NCBI GenBank assembly: GCA_014804495.1
Contig: JAAUZS010000137.1
Location: 7,672 to 22,136, forward strand
DNA length: 14,465 bases
Direction of reading: 5' to 3'
Source: Lachnospiraceae bacterium
Lineage (GTDB): Bacteria; Bacillota; Clostridia; Lachnospirales; Lachnospiraceae
This document shows, one piece after another, positions 1 through 5,710 of the stretch (within the stretch, counting starts at the first letter, position 1; each line of letters begins with the position of its first letter). The notes under the pieces are model-generated. The model was not told the DNA's origin. It made no database searches and saw nothing but the letters and a program-made list of their open reading frames with translations. The translations under genes and the position numbers were made by a program.

Positions 1-69
1 GCCGTATCTGATGTTCAGAAATATTGTGCAGGTAAGGATTATACGTTCAAGCAGTATGCTTTCTGTTAA
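1..69 (+). CDS. C-terminal end of an unidentified protein (partial)
   Basis: Frame 1 is open from the first base to a TAA at 67-69 and gives 22 residues ending in KQYAFC. The gene starts outside the window and the fragment is too short to assign a family. The composition (Cys, Tyr, Lys) is compatible with a soluble protein. No terminator is visible between its stop and the following gene, so read-through into the GNAT gene is possible. That this is real coding sequence is inferred only from the open frame at the window edge. Confidence 0.4.
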   Translation, partial: AVSDVQKYCAGKDYTFKQYAFC

Positions 70-158
70 TACTTTCTGTTTATGAAGCAGCTTGCCTATC
101 CGGCGGAAAAGTGTTATTCTTAAATCGAACTTTTAATGTTTATTTGGGTGATAAAATT

Positions 159-683
159 ATGGTTTATTATGAAGATGAGAAGATACTGATTCGTGATATG
201 GTGCAGAGTGATGCACAGATTATCACAGATGAGGAAATAGCCCAAGGCTGGGATCAGACTATAGATAAATATGAAATGAGACTGGAGCATCAGGCAGCTG
301 GTAAGAGTATTGCATTAGTCGCAGAGTATAAAGGAAATGTAGCAGGATATATCAATGTATATCCCAATTCCGAGTGGGGCTCTTTTGCTAATCAGGGATA
401 TCCTGAAATTGTGGATTTCGGCGTACTAGAAAAGTATCGAAAAAACGGTATCGGAAGTAAGCTGATGGACGTTGCGGAGCAAATAGCTTTGAAATATTCG
501 GAGATAGTTTATCTCGGTGTCGGTCTGCATAGCGGATACGGAAGCGCACAGAGAATGTATGTGAAGCGCGGATACATCCCTGATGGAAGTGGTGTATGGT
601 ATCGTGATAAAGTTTGCCCGCAATATGAGGATTGCTGTAATGATGACGATTTAGTTTTGTATTTGTCGAAAGTATTACGTTAA
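159..683 (+). CDS. GNAT family N-acetyltransferase
   Basis: This is a predicted cytoplasmic acetyl-CoA-dependent N-acetyltransferase of 174 residues, a normal length for a single GNAT domain. The acetyl-CoA loop is visible as R94-K-N-G97-I-G99, at the start of the helix after the conserved strand (EIVDFGVLEKYR). The last third has the usual YVKRGYIPDG segment. The substrate cannot be told from sequence. The frame is open upstream to a GTG at 111, but I prefer ATG 159: it is preceded by GGGTGAT at 146-152 with a 6-nt gap, and the upstream 16 residues do not look like GNAT sequence. The small Cys-rich gene follows after 34 nt and the two share one downstream terminator, so they are probably co-transcribed. 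The sequence at its 3' end (660-675) recurs after the next gene. Confidence 0.85.
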   Translation: MVYYEDEKILIRDMVQSDAQIITDEEIAQGWDQTIDKYEMRLEHQAAGKSIALVAEYKGNVAGYINVYPNSEWGSFANQGYPEIVDFGVLEKYRKNGIGSKLMDVAEQIALKYSEIVYLGVGLHSGYGSAQRMYVKRGYIPDGSGVWYRDKVCPQYEDCCNDDDLVLYLSKVLR

Positions 684-717
684 GGTTTTGTTCAATCGGG
701 ATTTACGGAGGAAGTTA

Positions 718-1050
718 ATGATAATCGAAGGAAACCAAAAAGAGATAGATGCCATGAAAGAATTCCATAAAGGAAACAGGCAAAGAGGGCTTGAACTACA
801 GGAAGAATTTGTAGCTGAGTTCAGGGAAGAATATAAAGATAAAGACCATTGTTCCTGTAAAAAGGCGTGTAGATATCATGGTAATTGTAAAGAGTGTGTT
901 GCAATACATAGAGCTCATCAGGAACATGTTCCGAATTGCATGCGCCCGATAATAAATGCAAAAATTAAATCATTATCTGAATTAACAGAACATACAATAG
1001 CAAATGAAATAGAGGCGCCTCATGAAGTTTTGCGAAAAGAGTTTCATTAA
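718..1050 (+). CDS. Small Cys-rich, probably metal-binding protein (DUF6485-like)
   Basis: A 110-residue protein of unknown function. The N-terminal half (about 1-42) is charged and helical in character. The core holds six cysteines (C45, C47, C51, C57, C60, C74) plus nearby histidines (H44, H54, H64, H67, H70) in a CSCKKAC...CKEC..HR...PNC arrangement, which suggests a structural zinc or other metal site. I recall similar short proteins in Lachnospiraceae and related Clostridia, some annotated DUF6485 or, unhelpfully, 'LPS biosynthesis protein'; that link is from memory. The frame extends upstream to a TTG at 688, but ATG 718 has GGAGG at 707-711 with a 6-nt gap and is the better start. It sits between the GNAT gene and a strong terminator. 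No function should be assigned. Confidence 0.7.
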   Translation: MIIEGNQKEIDAMKEFHKGNRQRGLELQEEFVAEFREEYKDKDHCSCKKACRYHGNCKECVAIHRAHQEHVPNCMRPIINAKIKSLSELTEHTIANEIEAPHEVLRKEFH

Positions 1051-1115
1051 GTGTTATTTGTCGAAAAGTATGGGGCGCCAAATAGTATATAAGTATAGCG
1101 GTAAAAAGAATATGG

Positions 1116-1153
1116 AAAAAGATAAGGAGCTGTAAAGGCTCCTTATCTTTTTT
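1116..1153 (+). terminator. Rho-independent terminator after the GNAT/Cys-rich pair
   Basis: A perfect 15-bp stem (left arm 1116-1130, right arm 1138-1152) closes a 7-nt loop. The core is GATAAGGAGC paired with GCTCCTTATC, followed by a T run to 1153. The A-rich left flank makes it potentially bidirectional. It separates the GNAT region from the DUF2975 operon. Confidence 0.92.
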
Positions 1154-1203
1154 GGACGCTTTAATATTTTTAGTAAATAAACCACTAAAGGCATTATACT
1201 TTT

Positions 1204-1236
1204 ACATTAAATAATTAATGTTTAACATTAAATAAT
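1204..1236. promoter_or_regulatory. Operator-like repeats upstream of the DUF2975/HTH promoter
   Basis: Three copies of the half-site ACATTAA lie here: direct at 1204-1210, inverted at 1215-1221 and direct at 1225-1231. The last two form a perfect palindrome TTAATGTT-T-AACATTAA at 1215-1231. The two direct copies extend to ACATTAAATAAT and are spaced 21 bp apart, two helical turns. The block ends just upstream of the -35 box at 1239. It is a candidate binding site for the HTH protein encoded at 1993; that link is an inference from proximity. Confidence 0.55.
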
Positions 1237-1238
1237 AA

Positions 1239-1267
1239 TTGATATTCATATTTGCATATGATATAAT
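1239..1267 (+). promoter_or_regulatory. Sigma-A promoter of the DUF2975/HTH operon
   Basis: The -35 box TTGATA (1239-1244) and -10 box TATAAT (1262-1267) are separated by 17 bp. The -10 box is preceded by TGA, giving an extended -10. The expected start of transcription is near 1274, which would give a leader of about 95 nt containing stem-loops. Confidence 0.75.
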
Positions 1268-1270
1268 TAA

Positions 1271-1336
1271 CGCAAGCTCAGCAGCTTGCGAAAACACAAG
1301 CATTGCTAGTGTTACAAGAATTACTTCGTAATTCTT
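1271..1336 (+). other. Three consecutive hairpins in the 5' leader of the DUF2975 operon
   Basis: Hairpin 1 pairs CGCAAGCT (1271-1278) with AGCTTGCG (1283-1290) around a 4-nt loop. Hairpin 2 pairs AACAC (1293-1297) with GTGTT (1309-1313), with an inner AGC/GCT pairing. Hairpin 3 pairs AAGAATTAC (1316-1324) with GTAATTCTT (1328-1336) around a 3-nt loop. They are separated by only 2 nt each and end about 20 nt before the ribosome binding site. There is no uninterrupted T run, so they are not obvious terminators. The predicted transcription start falls inside hairpin 1, so that hairpin may be partly DNA-level. They could set mRNA stability or form a regulatory leader. Confidence 0.55.
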
Positions 1337-1369
1337 ATTGGTTTGATATAGAAACAAAGGTGGGACGCT

Positions 1370-1981
1370 ATGGACATATTGGAAAATAAGCTGATTATTA
1401 TAAAAAAGCGTTGTAATGCACTTGGGAAATTTCTGAGCATATTATTTTGGGTGTATTTAATATTGTCACTCATGGCATTGATATATTGTGGTGTACGTGC
1501 ACTGGTTACTCCTGAATCATCATTTATTGTAGAACAGTATGGAAGCGATGCAAAGGTTGGCTTTAACATTGGTGGCAAAGGATTATATTTATTAGTAACA
1601 AATACCAGTTTTCACATGGGTGAATATTCATGTAAAGTATTGTTCGGTATAGTTTGGTTAATAACTTTAGGGTATCAGGCATTGTCGGCGGCAATACTAT
1701 GGTGCATGGCTTCAATTTTTCATCATATTAAGTTGGATGAGAGTCCCTTTACTCTGTTCTGCAGTCATTTGGTTCGTGACATTGGTTTACTTCTTCTATG
1801 TGTTTTTGTTTATAAGAATGTCGTTGAGGCAGCCATACTTTTTATTTTTGGACCGTCCACCGCTCGCTCACAATTGATTTGCAAGTTGGAATTAGCATTA
1901 ATTGGCGGAATTGTGCTATGTTTAGGCTATATATTTGAATATGGTCTTGTTTTACAGCAACAGTCCGATGAAACATTATAG
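1370..1981 (+). CDS. DUF2975 family membrane protein (YoaS-like)
   Basis: A 203-residue integral membrane protein with four hydrophobic segments at about 18-43, 88-112, 133-157 and 173-193. The pattern fits DUF2975: a long extracytoplasmic loop after helix 1, the ESPFT segment before helix 3, and a C-terminus reading IFEYGLVLQQQSDETL, which is typical of the family. The biochemical role of DUF2975 proteins is not established to my knowledge. Family members commonly sit next to a small YozG-like HTH regulator, as in Bacillus yoaS/yozG, and that is exactly the arrangement here, with an 11-nt gap to the HTH gene. The start ATG has AAAGGTGGG at 1356-1363 with a 6-nt gap. Expression is probably controlled through the promoter/operator region at 1204-1267. 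One reasonable inference is that the membrane protein modulates its partner regulator. Confidence 0.82.
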   Translation: MDILENKLIIIKKRCNALGKFLSILFWVYLILSLMALIYCGVRALVTPESSFIVEQYGSDAKVGFNIGGKGLYLLVTNTSFHMGEYSCKVLFGIVWLITLGYQALSAAILWCMASIFHHIKLDESPFTLFCSHLVRDIGLLLLCVFVYKNVVEAAILFIFGPSTARSQLICKLELALIGGIVLCLGYIFEYGLVLQQQSDETL

Positions 1982-1992
1982 GGGATAAGAAG

Positions 1993-2217
1993 ATGGCAAT
2001 TATTTTACGTTTAGACAGAGTTATGGCCGACCGGAAAATATCACTTAACGAATTGGCAGAACGGGTGGGAATATCAAATGTAAACCTTTCAAAAATAAAA
2101 ACAGGAAAAATAAGTGCCGTACGTTTCTCTACTCTTAATGCCATTTGTGATGTTTTAGATTGCCAGCCTGGAGATATTCTGGAATTTCAGAGGGATATAC
2201 CAACCAGTCAAAACTAA
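1993..2217 (+). CDS. YozG-like XRE/Cro-type HTH regulator
   Basis: A 74-residue stand-alone DNA-binding protein. Residues 5-65 form a Cro/C1-type helix-turn-helix. The scanning helices are visible as SLNELAERVGIS (17-28) followed by NVNLSKIKTGKI (29-40), and the ending LDCQPGDILEF is typical of the YozG-like group. There is no ligand-binding or oligomerisation domain beyond the HTH. It is the second gene after the DUF2975 gene, with a purine-rich ribosome binding site (GGGGATAAGAAG) directly before the ATG, and is followed by a probable terminator. Pairing with DUF2975 is a recurring arrangement. The natural target is the operon's own promoter, where ACATTAA half-sites flank the -35 box; this is inferred, not shown. 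Confidence 0.88.
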   Translation: MAIILRLDRVMADRKISLNELAERVGISNVNLSKIKTGKISAVRFSTLNAICDVLDCQPGDILEFQRDIPTSQN

Positions 2218-2228
2218 TATTCCAAATT

Positions 2229-2291
2229 GCGTCAAGCACACGCTGGATTAGTTCATCATCTTTTTTTAGGTGATTGACGTGTGTTTTTTTT
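2229..2291 (+). terminator. Probable terminator after the HTH gene
   Basis: CACACG (2237-2242) can pair with CGTGTG (2278-2283), extended by A-T pairs into the T8 run that follows. An alternative pairing is CGTCAA (2230-2235) with TTGACG (2274-2279). The loop is long (about 35 nt) and the two pairings compete, so the structure is less clear than the other terminators, but the 3' T tract supports termination. Confidence 0.5.
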
Positions 2292-2301
2292 CAATGTATG
2301 A

Positions 2302-2329
2302 TTGTATCAGATAAAAAATCCGTTATAAA
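2302..2329 (+). promoter_or_regulatory. Possible promoter for the membrane protein/AKR pair
   Basis: TTGTAT (2302-2307) and TATAAA (2324-2329) are separated by 16 bp and lie just after the probable terminator and 45 bp before the next start codon. Both boxes match consensus only moderately. Confidence 0.35.
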
Positions 2330-2373
2330 GGAACAAATAGGAGCAAGCTTGTGGAAAAGAAGGAGAGCTGATT

Positions 2374-3051
2374 ATGCAGGCAATTATGGAAACACTGTTT
2401 GATATTGTGTATTTAACTCTTGTTATTACCGTTGGAATCAGAATGATAATAAAGGGACACAAAGAAAAGCAATACTTTCTGTTTGGAGTGATGGCATTCA
2501 TTCTAGGAACCGGCGACGCATTCCACCTTCTTCCCCGCGCCTATGCACTATGCACGACCGGCTTAGAAAACTTCACTGCGGCGCTTGGCGTTGGAAAGCT
2601 GGTTACTTCAATCACTATGACGGTGTTCTATGTGCTGTTATATTATATATGGCGCATTCGTTACAAGGTACAGGGCGGAAAGGGCTTGAGTTCCTGTATC
2701 TGCCTGCTGGCTGCTTCCAGAATTGTTCTTTGTCTGTTCCCACAAAATGAATGGACATCGGCAGATGCACCGTTGTCATGGGGGATATACAGAAATATTC
2801 CGTTTGTATTGCTTGGGGCGCTTATAATTGTTCTCTTTTACAAAAAGGCGCATGAAACAAACGATAAGGCATTCTGGTTTATGTGGCTGGCGATTGTGTT
2901 AAGCTTCGGATTTTATATTCCGGTAGTGCTTTTTGCGGATGCAGTCCCTATGATTGGTATGCTTATGATACCAAAGACCTGCGCTTATGTGTGGGCGGTT
3001 CTGACCGGATATTATGATATGAAAAGAAATCTTCTGCAGATGGAGAAATAA
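2374..3051 (+). CDS. Seven-helix membrane protein of unknown function
   Basis: A 225-residue, strongly hydrophobic protein that I do not recognise. Seven probable membrane segments are visible at about 7-26, 34-53, 70-92, 104-121, 136-154, 165-187 and 190-212, ending in a short basic tail (YDMKRN). There is no cleavable signal peptide. Polar residues within the membrane region include a GDAFHLLPR stretch after segment 2, RNIPF before segment 5 and MIPKTCAY in segment 7; these could line a site, but no known motif is evident. The ribosome binding site AAGGAG (2360-2365) lies 8 nt before ATG 2374; a second in-frame ATG at 2386 is less well placed. The gap to the Fe-S aldo/keto reductase is 35 nt with no terminator between, so the two are probably one transcript. 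Confidence 0.75.
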   Translation: MQAIMETLFDIVYLTLVITVGIRMIIKGHKEKQYFLFGVMAFILGTGDAFHLLPRAYALCTTGLENFTAALGVGKLVTSITMTVFYVLLYYIWRIRYKVQGGKGLSSCICLLAASRIVLCLFPQNEWTSADAPLSWGIYRNIPFVLLGALIIVLFYKKAHETNDKAFWFMWLAIVLSFGFYIPVVLFADAVPMIGMLMIPKTCAYVWAVLTGYYDMKRNLLQMEK

Positions 3052-3086
3052 GGGCAGTAGAGATTGAAAAAAACATGGAGGAAAAT

Positions 3087-4262
3087 ATGAAATATAGACC
3101 TGACCGATATGGTAATCAGATTTCGCAGCTAGGTTATGGCTGCATGAGATTCAGCAAAAAAGGAAATTCCATTGACTATGAAAAAGCGGAGAAGGAAGTC
3201 CTTCTGGCCATTGAAAAGGGTGTCAATTATTTTGATACCGCTTATATTTATCCCGGCAGTGAGGAGTGTCTCGGCCGGATACTGGATGAAAACAAATGCC
3301 GTGACAAGATTTATATTGCCACGAAACTTCCGCAGTATATAATACGTTCTGCTGCGGCAATTGATAAAACTTTTAATGAGGAGCTTTCCCGTCTACGCAC
3401 AGACCATATTGACTATTACCTGATGCATATGTTTACAGATTATGCGGAATGGGAACATCTGAAAGAACTGGGTATTGAGGACTGGATAAAGCGGAAAAAA
3501 GAAGAAGGAAGTATACATAACATCGGTTTTTCGTACCACGGTGATACGGAAATGTTCCTGAAAATTCTGGATGCTTATGACTGGGATTTCTGTCAGATAC
3601 AGTATAACTATCTGGATGAGCATACCCAGGCCGGAAAGAAAGGGCTTCAGGCAGCGGCAGGTAAAGGCATTCCGGTCATTATTATGGAACCTCTCCGCGG
3701 CGGTAAGCTGGTCAACTTACCGGATAAAGCGAAAGAGATACTTGCGTCTGACAGCAATGGCTATACACCCGCAGAACTGGGGCTGCGCTGGCTTTGGAAC
3801 CAGCCGGAAGTCAGTTGTGTGCTTTCCGGCATGAATTCTGAGGATATGGTGAATGAGAACATCCGCATTGCATCAGAAGCCGAGCCGAGACATTTGACAG
3901 AAGAAGATATGGAGATTGTCGAGCAGATTAAGCAGGTCATCCGTGAACGGGAAAAGGTAGGCTGTACGGGATGCAGATACTGTATGCCATGTCCTAAAGG
4001 AGTGGATATTCCGGGCAATTTCTATTATTACAATCTGATGTATATGGAGAAAAAGACCTCAGCCCGCGTTGAGTTTGCCCAGAACATGGGGCTGCGTAAG
4101 GAACCCGGTTTTGCATCACAGTGCATTGAATGTGGCAAATGCGAGCAACACTGCCCGCAGCATATAAACATCCGTGAAAAACTAAAGGAAGCCGACCGCA
4201 ATTTAAGGCCCCTGCCCTATAAGCTCGGCATTAATGCGGCACGCAAATTCATAATTAAATAA
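3087..4262 (+). CDS. Aldo/keto reductase with C-terminal two-cluster 4Fe-4S domain
   Basis: A 391-residue predicted cytoplasmic oxidoreductase. Residues 1 to about 270 form the NADPH-binding aldo/keto reductase barrel, with the catalytic tetrad visible as D50 and Y55 (FDTAYIYPGSEE), K80 (ATKLP) and H114 (YLMHMF). Residues about 285-360 form a ferredoxin-like region: C293-C296-C299-C302-P (CTGCRYCMPCPKGVDIP) and C346-C349-C352-C356-P (CIECGKCEQHCPQH). This fusion is common in anaerobic Clostridia; the substrate is unknown, and electron transfer between NAD(P)H and Fe-S partners is an inference. ATG 3075 is in frame, but its GAGG is really the ribosome binding site (GGAGG 3077-3081) for ATG 3087, and the protein then starts MKYRPDRYGN as is usual for the family. 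It follows the unknown membrane protein and ends at a clear terminator. Confidence 0.92.
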   Translation: MKYRPDRYGNQISQLGYGCMRFSKKGNSIDYEKAEKEVLLAIEKGVNYFDTAYIYPGSEECLGRILDENKCRDKIYIATKLPQYIIRSAAAIDKTFNEELSRLRTDHIDYYLMHMFTDYAEWEHLKELGIEDWIKRKKEEGSIHNIGFSYHGDTEMFLKILDAYDWDFCQIQYNYLDEHTQAGKKGLQAAAGKGIPVIIMEPLRGGKLVNLPDKAKEILASDSNGYTPAELGLRWLWNQPEVSCVLSGMNSEDMVNENIRIASEAEPRHLTEEDMEIVEQIKQVIREREKVGCTGCRYCMPCPKGVDIPGNFYYYNLMYMEKKTSARVEFAQNMGLRKEPGFASQCIECGKCEQHCPQHINIREKLKEADRNLRPLPYKLGINAARKFIIK

Positions 4263-4285
4263 ATAATATGGTGATATTAATATAA

Positions 4286-4318
4286 AAAAGAGCATTCAGG
4301 AATCCTGGATGCTCTTTT
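4286..4318 (+). terminator. Rho-independent terminator after the Fe-S aldo/keto reductase
   Basis: Left arm AAAAGAGCATTCAGG (4286-4300) pairs with CCTGGATGCTCTTTT (4304-4318) around a 3-nt loop, with one G-U pair. The A and T flanks make it potentially active in both directions. Confidence 0.9.
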
Positions 4319-4377
4319 GTGCATATTTTACTCAACTAATGGTTGATTTTTTCAAAAACGACTCTCTAAAGCGATTA

Positions 4378-4406
4378 TTGCGGCTGCATAAGCGGAATGA
4401 TATATT
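4378..4406 (+). promoter_or_regulatory. Probable promoter of the HTH-PurM/ABC operon
   Basis: TTGCGG (4378-4383) and TATATT (4401-4406) are separated by 17 bp, and the -10 box is preceded by TGA, giving an extended -10. Transcription would start near 4413, about 35 nt before the HTH-PurM start codon. A small AT-rich inverted repeat (TCAAC/GTTGA, 4332-4346) lies upstream. Confidence 0.45.
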
Positions 4407-4447
4407 TGAAATATGATAAAAATGAATTTGGAAAGGCTGTATGACGT

Positions 4448-5710
4448 ATGCTGAACAAAGAAGAAATAGGTAAAAGAATTGCTTTTTTTAGAAAAGAAAA
4501 AGGTATTACCCAAAAGGAACTTGCTGATTTTTTGCATATTTCATATCAGGCTGTATCGAAATGGGAGTTAGGAAAAAGTCTACCTACGGTTGATATAATG
4601 TATGAGATTTCCAGTCTGTTAAATGTGACGGTTGATGAGCTGCTAAATGAAAATGAATGGAAAAACAGGAGTATTTTATATCGGGCTTCAGGGCTGGATA
4701 CTGGAAGGTTACATGCATTAAAACATGAAATAATGAAACTTAACTCAAAGGACAAGAGTATATTGTCCGCAGATTATGCTGATATCTGTATGTTTCAAAT
4801 AGATACCTCACAAATGAAAGACCCGGTATATTCATGTGTTACCTGTGTGCCGGGCTCTAAGGAAAAATTAGCAAAAGACTATAGATATAATCAGGAAATT
4901 TGCGCGGATGCAGCGGCAAGTGCCATAAACCACACGTTACAGCATGGCATTAAGCCGGTGATTTTAAAGTCAATGGTAATCTGTGGAAATTATAATCAGG
5001 AACAGCTATATCTTATGGCTAAGGCCTTTCGGGAAATCTGTGATAAAAATAATGTATCATTTACCGGAATGGAGATTGCTGCACAGCCGGTCAATCTTAC
5101 CTCAGAAGATTATGGTGTAAGCGCTACGGTGGTAGGAGTACAGGATAAGGATAAATTGCTGACAGGGAGTCTTTTGGAAAAAGGGGATGTATTGATTGGC
5201 ATTAAGACAGAGGGCATAGATGGAACGAACTATCCTTTTGTTAAGATAATGTTGGATAAAAACCCCGGACTCTATCATGCCAAAATTGATGAAAAAAGAT
5301 TTTTTCTTGAGGAGCTTATGAAAGCAAACTCAGCATTTGCCAGAGAAATAACGGCATTACAGGAAAAAGGATATTTACGGGACGCTTTTCGTATTAGTAA
5401 TAGCCTGATGAATAAGAAAATATGGCGTGACATACCGCAAGGATTAGGTGTGTGCATTGATTTGTCTGCGCTTCCTGTCATGCCCCTGCATAAATTCCTC
5501 TTTGAACAGGGAATGATTGGGGAAAATGTGTTTGCACATCATTTTAATATGGGAGTAGGCATGGTAGTGGCTGTGTCGGAAAAAGACTGTAAAGAAGCAT
5601 TAGAGGTTATTGGGCAGTTTTCGGAGTGCTGGCGCATCGGACAGGTGGAAACTGATGATGGGCACAAAGGAGAGAAAGTATGGAGTAAAGGGAGGATATC
5701 ATGGCAGTAA
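4448..5710 (+). CDS. XRE-type HTH domain fused to a PurM (AIR synthase)-like domain
   Basis: A 420-residue two-domain protein. Residues 7-66 are a Cro/C1 helix-turn-helix (TQKELADFLHISYQAVSKWE, 21-40). From about 76 to 400 the sequence follows the PurM/AIR synthase plan: a CADAAASAINHTLQHGIKPV segment where PurM has its D-x-V-x-M-x-x-N-D region, LEKGDVLIGIKTEGIDGTNYPFVKIML matching the PurM segment before its C-terminal half, PQGLGVCIDLSALPV, and the hallmark FNMGVGM (N367-M372). Residues that make the enzyme active look lost: the SGTDGVGTKL-type motif is CVPGSKEKL, and GGETAEMPG is TGMEIAAQPV. A sensory rather than catalytic role is therefore inferred. The gene lies upstream of, and overlaps by 10 bp, an ABC exporter gene, so it probably regulates it. 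ATG 4448 has GGAAAGG 11 nt upstream. The HTH call is secure, the PurM-like call strong, the function inferred. Confidence 0.85.
   Translation: MLNKEEIGKRIAFFRKEKGITQKELADFLHISYQAVSKWELGKSLPTVDIMYEISSLLNVTVDELLNENEWKNRSILYRASGLDTGRLHALKHEIMKLNSKDKSILSADYADICMFQIDTSQMKDPVYSCVTCVPGSKEKLAKDYRYNQEICADAAASAINHTLQHGIKPVILKSMVICGNYNQEQLYLMAKAFREICDKNNVSFTGMEIAAQPVNLTSEDYGVSATVVGVQDKDKLLTGSLLEKGDVLIGIKTEGIDGTNYPFVKIMLDKNPGLYHAKIDEKRFFLEELMKANSAFAREITALQEKGYLRDAFRISNSLMNKKIWRDIPQGLGVCIDLSALPVMPLHKFLFEQGMIGENVFAHHFNMGVGMVVAVSEKDCKEALEVIGQFSECWRIGQVETDDGHKGEKVWSKGRISWQ

Noticed and set aside
1271..1336. CRISPR-like or riboswitch interpretation of the three hairpins
   Set aside because: The stems differ in sequence and length, there are no repeats with spacers, and no known riboswitch core was recognised.
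3075..3086. ATG 3075 as start of the Fe-S aldo/keto reductase
   Set aside because: No ribosome binding site precedes it, and the GGAGG immediately after it is correctly placed for ATG 3087.
4441..4473. Upstream ATG at 4441 as an alternative start or leader peptide for the HTH-PurM gene
   Set aside because: It is out of frame, gives only 10 codons running into the HTH coding region, and is no better placed than ATG 4448 relative to the GGAAAGG site.
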